From Candidatus Colicola caccequi (lineage in GTDB: Bacteria > Bacteroidota > Bacteroidia > Bacteroidales > Paludibacteraceae), in contig JAGHTR010000175.1 of the NCBI GenBank assembly GCA_018065205.1, positions 1 to 5,043 on the forward strand: a stretch of DNA of 5,043 nucleotides, in the 5' to 3' direction. Made by a program: the position numbers and the translations under genes. Under the pieces are notes generated by a model, which searched no databases, was not told where the DNA came from, and saw only the letters and a program-made list of their open reading frames with translations. Of this stretch, positions 1 through 5,043 are shown one piece after another (positions within the stretch are counted from its first letter, which is position 1; each line of letters begins with the position of its first letter).

Positions 1-90
1 TATATCTATATAGATGCTCCGGTAGAGGCGGAACCTCTTCGAGAAAACCAAATCATTGAACAAGACCACTTATACTGCAAAATCAAATGA
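1..90 (+). CDS. 3' end of an upstream gene, product uncertain (possibly FAH family)
   Basis: Reading frame 1 is open from the first base to a TGA at 88-90, giving the last 29 residues of a protein that begins outside the window. The tail is acidic in the middle and ends in DHLYCKIK. The stop overlaps the porU ATG (87-89) as ATGA, the arrangement expected of consecutive genes in one operon with coupled translation, which is the main reason to believe this short frame. No domain can be recognised from 29 residues. I recall that a fumarylacetoacetate hydrolase-family gene precedes porU in P. gingivalis, and members of that family often end in a short strand with a terminal basic residue, so that is a possible identity. 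It rests on synteny from memory and a weak tail resemblance, not on a visible catalytic motif. Confidence 0.6.
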   Translation, partial: YIYIDAPVEAEPLRENQIIEQDHLYCKIK

Positions 91-3000
91 GAAAACAGAT
101 AACCATATTGATTCTATGTCTCTTATGCACGTTGACGGTAGCCGCTCATGAGTATGTGAGTGAGTCGGTATTAGCCCATGGTCATTTTGTCAAGATACAG
201 GTGACCGAGACCGGTATCTATCGTCTTACCTACGACCAATTGCGGAATATGGGACTCCAGCCGGAACAAGTGCGTTTGTTCGGTTACGGAGGCAATTTAA
301 TTAATCAGAACTTCACGTTGCCTCATCCGGATGATCTACCACAGATACCTTTTTATATGCATACAGGTGCGGACGGAGTTTTCTCATCAGGTGATTATAT
401 TCTCTTCTATGCACAAGGTCCGGTAGGTTGGGAATGGAGCGGTTCACGCTTCGCGCACACGCGCAATTGCTACGCGGATTACGGTTGCTATTTCTTGAGC
501 GATGACACCGGCGAAAACTTAAACATGGATTCCGATACAATTATTGATGCAGCCACAGAACATATTGATGTCTATTCGTACACGGACCTACAGTTACATG
601 AATTAGACCAACGCAACCTGATTGACCTCAAGGGAGACGAAGGAGGTGGCCGTGAATGGTATGGAGAGGAACTAACCAATAAAAAAGCCTCAATCACCAT
701 TCCTTTCTACTATAGTTATCCGGTAGATACGCTGCCGTTGGTATGTCGGGTAGATGTAGCGGCAACCAGTAGCGAGGCTACCACTATAACGGCAACGATT
801 GCCGAACAAAGTCGCTCTACATATATTATGGGCATTCCCGTAAGTGATTTCTATACCAGAGCCAATACGGGTATTATCACAATGGCATCGGTCATGGCAT
901 CACAACCTGACTTGTCAGTTAAAGTTTCCTATTCCAACAGCAATGCTTCAGCAGTAGCATACCTTAATTATATTGAGATGCAGGTGCCATGCCAGTTAAT
1001 CTTAGAAGATAATTACCTATTTATTCGCAATACAGATAACTTATACGCGAGCGAGCCATCTTGCTTCCATCTATCCGGAGCAGATGCAGGTACGCAGGTT
1101 TGGAACATTACCGATCCTCTTCATATCCGTCTTACACCAACGTGGTTGGAAGGAGACACTCTCTGCTGGATGGGTATTAACACGTCTGTTCAGACCTATG
1201 TTGCTGTGCAGACAACCGCTCTTAGTGATTGGAAGAGTCCTTCGTCACGCGGAGTTGTTGCACCACAGAACCTACATAAAGATCTGCGTGGTATTCATCA
1301 TGTAATTGTAGCACCAGAGGAGTTTGTATATGCTGCCCAAGACTTAGCTCAAGCGCACGAGAAGGCGGATCCGAAGCATAAATGGATGGTTGTATCCACG
1401 GACGAGGTGTTTAACGAATACTCTAGTGGAACGCCGGATGCTTCAGCAATACGGTGGATGATGAAGAGTATGTATGATCAATTCAAGGGAACAGACCAAC
1501 AGCCGCAGACCTTGTTGTTATTTGGAGATGGCACGTTTGACAACAGGCATCTCTTATCCACATCGCCCATCACGCGTGTGTTGACATATCAGGCTCTTAA
1601 CTCTACCGAAGAAACAATGGCTTATGCCACTGATGACTACTTTGGGTTTATGGATGATAACGATGGCATATCCGGTTCGTCATGGAAAGATGAGCGTGGC
1701 ACAATGGAGATTGGTGTAGGTCGATTGCCTATTAATTCGCAAGATGAGGCAGAGGGTGTAGTAAATAAACTGATTACTTACTTGGAGAACAAGAACGGAG
1801 GTAATTGGAGGCAGCAGACATGCTGGTTAGCGGACGATGACGACCATGGCTTACACACACGTGTATCGGAAGCCGCTGCTGAAGTAGTAAGACTGAACAA
1901 TCCTGATTTCATTGTCAATAAGATTTACTTGGATTCGTACGTGCAAGAGTCATCTGCTTCCGGAGAAAGTTATCCTATCGCCTATAACCAGTTCACTAAC
2001 CAATTACAAAAGGGAGTGCTCTTTATGGACTACTCCGGTCACGGCTCCGCCAATAATATCTGCTCGGAAATGTTCTTGACTATCAAGGATGTTCAACAGA
2101 TGACGAACGTTAATCAGGGAGTATGGGCATTGGCAACTTGTAACTTTGCGCACTTTGACCAAATACATGCATCCTCGGCAGAAGAAGCCGTCATGAATCC
2201 TCATGGTGGTGCGATTGCCGTCTTCTCGGCCGATAGAACGGTGTATGCCTCGGAAAACAAACTGATTAATCAGAACTTTGCGCAGTACCTATTTACACAT
2301 AATAGCGACGGTCAGTACACGCTCACCTTAGGTGATGTGACACGATTGGCAAAGAACGCTACCGGTTATTCGCGTAACAAGATGGCTTTTGTACTATTAG
2401 GCGATCCATCTCTGCGCATCAGTTATCCGACGGATTATAAAGTGGTAGCCTCGGAACTGCCGGAGACGATTCATGCCATGGATTTGATTACCTTACGCGG
2501 ATATATAACTACGACGAATGGAGACAGCACAGATACTATTCGTATGAATGGTAAGATGACCATTACGTTGTATGACAAGATGCAAGAATTGACAACCCGC
2601 GATAACGACGAACCGGACCCTAGCAAGAAACAATTTGTTAAATTCAATAGTTATCCGAATAAACTATATGTCGGTGATGCAAAAGTAGAGAATGGTGTCT
2701 TCTCATGTACGTTCCGTGTGCCAAAAGATATCCATTATAACTATGGTGCAGGTCGTTTGGTATTATATGCACAAGGAATGGTAGACGAGACTCAGGCCGA
2801 AGCGATTGGTTATAATGAGAACTTTATGGTAGGAGGTTCATCCCCCGTAAAAGTAGAAGATCAGCAAGGTCCGGATATTCAGTTGTACTTGAATACACCA
2901 CTCTTTAAGGATGGTGATGCAACCGGCTCTAATCCTCATTTCTTTGCCAACCTTTCGGACGAGAATGGTATTAATGCAGTTGGTTCAGGTATAGGTCATG

Positions 3001-3497
3001 ACCTATTGCTGACCTTGGATAATAACAACAAACAAACTTATATCCTTAATGATTACTACACGGCAAAGGATACCTTTACCACCGGTACGGTAGATTATAT
3101 CTTGCCAACCTTAACGGACGGAAGTCACTTCCTCAGTTTCCGTGCTTGGGATATGCTCAACAATGCTTCTACCGCTACGCTTCGCTTTACCGTTCACTCC
3201 GGTTTAGCACCGCAAGTCTATTCGCTGGCCGTTTATCCTAATCCGGTAGCACAGGGAGGGACGGTGCGTTTCTGCCTAATGAACGACCGACCGGATGACC
3301 AAGTGTATGTAGATATAACATTCTATAACTTAAGTGGACAAAAACTGAAATCCGTCTCAGGAGAGTTGAATGATTCCTACTTGGATGTAGATATGTCATC
3401 CATGGGATTACCGACAGGCATATATATATATCAATTTACAATACGAACTCTATTCCAAGTGTCTTCCCAACATAGCGGGAAACTCATGGTGTATTAA
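87..3497 (+). CDS. porU: Type IX secretion system C-terminal signal peptidase/sortase PorU
   Basis: PorU is the surface cysteine peptidase of the T9SS. In P. gingivalis it removes the C-terminal domain (CTD) of secreted cargo and attaches the cargo to anionic LPS, acting with PorV, PorQ and PorZ. The start at 87 gives a clean signal peptide: MRK, a hydrophobic run at 5-18, and likely cleavage after V-A-A at 20. Residues 33-56 (KIQVTETGIYRLTYDQL within) and 62-69 (VRLFGYGG), with GREWYGE at 188-194, match the family's N-terminal region. A peptidase C25 (gingipain) domain spans about 404-780, with LLFGDGTFD near 477-485, TDDYFGF from 515, GVGRLP at 543-548 and LLGDPSLRI ending at 778. The catalytic pair is His652 (YSGHGS) and Cys685 (ATCNF), 33 residues apart as in gingipain RgpB (His211/Cys244). 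Beta-rich, Ig-like sequence follows, including DENGIN at 958-963 and GIGHD at 968-972. The protein ends in a CTD (about 1046-1136, VYPNP at 1049-1053, PTGIYIY near 1109-1115). Its length is close to that of P. gingivalis PorU. The start overlaps the preceding gene's stop, and no Shine-Dalgarno is visible. The cysteines at 11 and 14 do not form a lipobox. Confidence 0.96.
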   Translation: MRKQITILILCLLCTLTVAAHEYVSESVLAHGHFVKIQVTETGIYRLTYDQLRNMGLQPEQVRLFGYGGNLINQNFTLPHPDDLPQIPFYMHTGADGVFSSGDYILFYAQGPVGWEWSGSRFAHTRNCYADYGCYFLSDDTGENLNMDSDTIIDAATEHIDVYSYTDLQLHELDQRNLIDLKGDEGGGREWYGEELTNKKASITIPFYYSYPVDTLPLVCRVDVAATSSEATTITATIAEQSRSTYIMGIPVSDFYTRANTGIITMASVMASQPDLSVKVSYSNSNASAVAYLNYIEMQVPCQLILEDNYLFIRNTDNLYASEPSCFHLSGADAGTQVWNITDPLHIRLTPTWLEGDTLCWMGINTSVQTYVAVQTTALSDWKSPSSRGVVAPQNLHKDLRGIHHVIVAPEEFVYAAQDLAQAHEKADPKHKWMVVSTDEVFNEYSSGTPDASAIRWMMKSMYDQFKGTDQQPQTLLLFGDGTFDNRHLLSTSPITRVLTYQALNSTEETMAYATDDYFGFMDDNDGISGSSWKDERGTMEIGVGRLPINSQDEAEGVVNKLITYLENKNGGNWRQQTCWLADDDDHGLHTRVSEAAAEVVRLNNPDFIVNKIYLDSYVQESSASGESYPIAYNQFTNQLQKGVLFMDYSGHGSANNICSEMFLTIKDVQQMTNVNQGVWALATCNFAHFDQIHASSAEEAVMNPHGGAIAVFSADRTVYASENKLINQNFAQYLFTHNSDGQYTLTLGDVTRLAKNATGYSRNKMAFVLLGDPSLRISYPTDYKVVASELPETIHAMDLITLRGYITTTNGDSTDTIRMNGKMTITLYDKMQELTTRDNDEPDPSKKQFVKFNSYPNKLYVGDAKVENGVFSCTFRVPKDIHYNYGAGRLVLYAQGMVDETQAEAIGYNENFMVGGSSPVKVEDQQGPDIQLYLNTPLFKDGDATGSNPHFFANLSDENGINAVGSGIGHDLLLTLDNNNKQTYILNDYYTAKDTFTTGTVDYILPTLTDGSHFLSFRAWDMLNNASTATLRFTVHSGLAPQVYSLAVYPNPVAQGGTVRFCLMNDRPDDQVYVDITFYNLSGQKLKSVSGELNDSYLDVDMSSMGLPTGIYIYQFTIRTLFQVSSQHSGKLMVY
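3420..3431 (+). repeat. (AT)6 dinucleotide tract in the porU CTD
   Basis: Twelve bases of perfect alternating AT encode Ile-Tyr-Ile-Tyr at residues 1112-1115, within the conserved PTGIY part of the CTD. The protein motif itself favours ATA/TAT codons, so the tract may have no separate function. A slip of one unit would shift the frame for the last 20 or so residues. Confidence 0.6.
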
Positions 3498-3605
3498 AAA
3501 TCACCCCTTGTTGCCTATGAAACAAATCTAAAATGAACTTTTAGCAAATGCTACAACAGAACATTTAAAACAAACAAAAATATTAACAATTAAACAAACA
3601 ACATT
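3498..3605 (+). promoter_or_regulatory. porU-porV intergenic gap with A-rich porV leader
   Basis: These 108 bases are AT-rich and hold no convincing gene or intrinsic terminator. The last 40 or so bases before the porV ATG consist mostly of A, C and T with no G, and there is no Shine-Dalgarno. This is typical of well-translated Bacteroidota genes, where an unstructured A-rich leader favours initiation. A clear Bacteroidota -7 box (TAnnTTTG) is not visible on the plus strand, so porV may be read through from porU, or it may have a divergent promoter. A 12-base dyad, TAGCAAATGCTA (3542-3553), has 5-bp arms around two bases. It could be a protein site but is too tight for a hairpin. Assigning a regulatory role is inference. 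Confidence 0.4.
3568..3601 (+). repeat. Short direct repeat AAACAAACAA in the porV leader
   Basis: AAACAAACAA occurs at 3568-3577 and again at 3592-3601, 24 bases apart start to start, the second copy ending four bases before the porV ATG. The low complexity of the leader means this may simply reflect its A/C bias. It could equally help ribosome access or bind a regulator, and nothing in the sequence decides between these. Confidence 0.45.
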
Positions 3606-4844
3606 ATGAAAAAAACTATTCTGAGCCTTGCGGCTCTTGTAGCCATTTCGATTAATGCGATGGCTTACACGCTTCACAATCCCAATCCAATTATTACGGC
3701 TATGCCGTCCCTGACGATTGCACCGGATGCACATGCTGCCGGTATGGGTGACATTGGTGCAGCAACCACGCCTGACATGAACTCACAGTTCTGGAACGCA
3801 GCAAAGTACGCTTTTATTGATGAACGCGGTGGTATTAGTGCCAGTTACACGCCATGGTTGCGTAAACTGGTTGGTGACATTGACCTAGCTTATCTGACCG
3901 GTTTCTATCGTTTTGATGACAAGCAGGCTATTTCGGCATCGTTTACCTATTTCTCAATGGGTAAAGTAGCGTTGATTCCTAATGGTTTCAATAGCAATTA
4001 TTCGGATTTAGATCCTTCTACTTTTGCTGAAGCCAAACCGAATGAATGGGCATTAGACATTGCTTATTCGCGTAAGTTACACGAATATGTATCTATGGCC
4101 GCTACGTTGCGCTTTATGTACTCGGACTTGAACAACGGTATTAACCAATCTGCAGGAGGTACGGCACAAGAGATGTATCCGGCATGGACATTTGCAGCCG
4201 ACATCTCGTTGTACTATCGTCAACCGATTGAGTTACCGATGGGAACAAGTCATTTTGCTTTAGGTTTCACCTTGGCAAACCTTGGTGGTAAGATGAGTTA
4301 CGACAAGGGTGACACTCAAAACTTCATTCCTGCAACAATGCGTATCGGTGCCAGTTATGAAATTCCGTTTGATAACTACAACCGCTTGATGGCCAGTGTA
4401 GAGTGCAGCCGTCTGTTAGTGCCAAGCACCTATTCTAAGTTCGCCAGCGGAGATCCAAGTAGAACAGACGAGGACGGCAAATATGCTTGGGACGAGACTT
4501 CCCGCGAATATTCCAAGGTATCTTCTCCTAAGGGATGGTGGCAGTCCTTCTGCGATGCCCCCGGTGGAGCCAAGGAAGAGTTCAACGAAATGCGTTGGGG
4601 TGTTGGTTTGGAGTATAGTTACAACCGTCAGTTCTTTGGTCGTTTAGGTTATAGCCACGAAGACAAGAACAAGGGTAACCGTCGTTATGTAACGGTTGGT
4701 GCCGGTTTCAAACTCTCTATTGTTCGCTTTGACTTTGCTTATTGCATTGCAACCGCAAGTTCGAACCCATTGGATCAAACGATGCGTTTTACGCTTGGTT
4801 TCGACCTCTATGGTATCAAGGACTTGGTTAATAATAAGAAATAA
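3606..4844 (+). CDS. porV: Type IX secretion system outer-membrane shuttle/anchor protein PorV (LptO)
   Basis: PorV is a FadL-like outer-membrane beta-barrel (14 strands in the solved Flavobacterium structure). It receives CTD cargo from the SprA/Sov translocon, carries it to PorU and holds PorU on the surface. The start at 3606 gives a textbook signal peptide: MKK, a hydrophobic core, and likely cleavage after A-M-A at 20. Family motifs are plain: PDAHAAGMGDIGAAT at 40-54 just after the N-terminus, alternating aromatic/polar barrel strands throughout, SFCDAPGG at 314-321 in a long loop, and HEDKNKGNRRY at 351-361, followed by a last strand pattern ending near FDLYG. The 412 residues are slightly longer than the P. 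gingivalis protein, and part of the excess seems to lie in a charged loop at about 275-312. It follows porU after 108 bases, and its stop TAA shares one base with the ispF ATG, so porV and ispF are probably translated from one message. Confidence 0.95.
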   Translation: MKKTILSLAALVAISINAMAYTLHNPNPIITAMPSLTIAPDAHAAGMGDIGAATTPDMNSQFWNAAKYAFIDERGGISASYTPWLRKLVGDIDLAYLTGFYRFDDKQAISASFTYFSMGKVALIPNGFNSNYSDLDPSTFAEAKPNEWALDIAYSRKLHEYVSMAATLRFMYSDLNNGINQSAGGTAQEMYPAWTFAADISLYYRQPIELPMGTSHFALGFTLANLGGKMSYDKGDTQNFIPATMRIGASYEIPFDNYNRLMASVECSRLLVPSTYSKFASGDPSRTDEDGKYAWDETSREYSKVSSPKGWWQSFCDAPGGAKEEFNEMRWGVGLEYSYNRQFFGRLGYSHEDKNKGNRRYVTVGAGFKLSIVRFDFAYCIATASSNPLDQTMRFTLGFDLYGIKDLVNNKK

Positions 4845-4846
4845 TG
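4844..4846 (+). other. porV stop / ispF start overlap (TAATG)
   Basis: The TAA ending porV occupies 4842-4844 and the ATG of ispF occupies 4844-4846, sharing the A at 4844. With no Shine-Dalgarno upstream, re-initiation by ribosomes finishing porV is the likeliest way ispF is translated. The ispF start is fixed because the conserved RIGFGYDVH sequence begins at residue 2. Confidence 0.85.
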
Positions 4847-5043
4847 CGAATCGGATTCGGATATGATGTACATCAATTTGCCCCTAACCGCACTTTGTGG
4901 TTAGGGGGGATTGAGGTGCCCCATAATAAAGGGCTGCTGGGTCATTCGGACGCTGACGTGGCTATTCATGCGTTATGCGATGCCATACTCGGCGCAGCAG
5001 CGATGCGCGATATAGGTTATCATTTTCCTGACACAAAGGGCAA
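4844..5043 (+). CDS. ispF: 2-C-methyl-D-erythritol 2,4-cyclodiphosphate synthase, 5' part (cut by window end)
   Basis: IspF converts CDP-methylerythritol 2-phosphate to methylerythritol 2,4-cyclodiphosphate, releasing CMP, in the cytoplasmic MEP route to isoprenoids. Although not a complete frame here, translation from the ATG at 4844 runs open for 66 codons to the window edge, out of about 160 usual for the family. It starts MRIGFGYDVHQF, with the divalent-metal ligands Asp8, His10 and His42 at the same positions as in the E. coli enzyme. The signature GHSDADVAIHALCDAILGA covers 33-51 (His34-Ser35 belongs to the active-site loop), and GYHFPDTKG appears at 58-66. The start overlaps the porV stop by one base (TAATG) and has no Shine-Dalgarno, which suggests coupling to porV translation. 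Codons 13-22 form a strong stem-loop, described separately. The gene is a housekeeping one with no known role in secretion. Confidence 0.95.
   Translation, partial: MRIGFGYDVHQFAPNRTLWLGGIEVPHNKGLLGHSDADVAIHALCDAILGAAAMRDIGYHFPDTKG
4881..4907 (+). other. Stem-loop within the 5' end of the ispF coding sequence
   Basis: CCCCTAACC at 4881-4889 is perfectly complementary to GGTTAGGGG at 4899-4907. The stem extends inwards by one G-U pair (4890/4898) and one C-G pair (4891/4897), leaving a five-base loop ACTTT (4892-4896). The result is an 11-bp hairpin starting 37 bases after the A of the ispF ATG. No T-tract follows on either strand, so it is not a standard intrinsic terminator. It covers codons for residues 13-22, including two consecutive GGG glycine codons, whereas neighbouring genes mostly use GGT or GGC. 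A role in translation or mRNA stability is inference. Confidence 0.7.

Noticed and set aside
117..128. PorU as a lipoprotein through Cys11 or Cys14
   Set aside because: Neither cysteine has a Gly, Ala or Ser at the preceding position as a lipobox requires, while V-A-A at 18-20 is a good signal peptidase I site.
313..540. Minus-strand frame of 75 codons within porU
   Set aside because: It is an out-of-frame shadow of conserved PorU sequence with an Arg/Ser/Asn-rich, unlikely composition.
1084..1305. Plus-strand frame of 73 codons within porU
   Set aside because: It lies fully inside porU in another frame and has no start signal or homology that I can recognise.
2004..2204. Minus-strand frame of 66 codons opposite the porU catalytic region
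   Set aside because: It is antisense to the His652/Cys685 region, whose coding sense is certain. No independent support was found.
3575..3582. TATTTTTG on the minus strand, matching a Bacteroidota -7 box
   Set aside because: No TTTG element sits at the expected spacing of about 19-21 bases, and the AT-rich leader makes a chance match likely. It would only drive antisense transcription into porU.
3528..3734. Open frame of 68 codons on the minus strand across the porV leader and signal peptide
   Set aside because: It is antisense to the certain porV start, and its product is rich in Arg, Asn and Cys with no recognisable domain. The porV signal peptide and start fully explain the region.
4881..4909. 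Intrinsic terminator for porV
   Set aside because: The hairpin is strong but lies inside ispF, and no T-run follows it on the plus or minus strand.
1..5043. Mobile elements, CRISPR arrays, tRNA or rRNA genes
   Set aside because: The window is filled by four co-directional protein genes, with no repeat array, terminal inverted repeats, transposase motifs or RNA-gene folds visible.

Overview
The window looks like chromosomal DNA from a Bacteroidota member, most likely order Bacteroidales. The evidence is two neighbouring type IX secretion system (T9SS) genes, porU and porV, a system confined to this phylum. Other fitting signs are the lack of Shine-Dalgarno-like sequences before any start codon and an A-rich, G-poor leader before porV. 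The genus cannot be fixed from the sequence alone.

All genes lie on the plus strand and are tightly packed. The window opens with the last 29 codons of an unidentified upstream gene (1-90), whose stop overlaps the porU start in an ATGA arrangement. porU (87-3497) encodes a 1136-residue gingipain-like cysteine peptidase/sortase. It has a signal peptide, a C25 peptidase domain with a His652/Cys685 pair, and its own C-terminal T9SS-type domain. A 108-base AT-rich gap (3498-3605) with a 10-base direct repeat leads to porV (3606-4844), a 412-residue FadL-like outer-membrane beta-barrel that serves as shuttle and anchor for PorU. The porV stop overlaps by one base the start of ispF (4844 to beyond the end), a MEP-pathway isoprenoid enzyme cut by the window edge after 66 codons.

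PorU and PorV work together on the cell surface. From what is known of Porphyromonas gingivalis, PorV collects CTD-bearing cargo after outer-membrane translocation and delivers it to PorU, which removes the CTD and joins the cargo to anionic LPS. Their other partners (PorQ, PorZ, the translocon and motor proteins) are not here. The link to ispF appears to be positional rather than functional, and I recall the same porU-porV-ispF order in P. gingivalis.

I found no wholly new system. The least expected element is a near-perfect 11-bp stem-loop inside the first codons of ispF (4881-4907), just downstream of the overlapped start. Smaller points are an (AT)6 tract in the last part of porU, an extended loop in PorV, and the repeat-bearing leader of porV. 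There is no gene-free stretch longer than about 110 bases.
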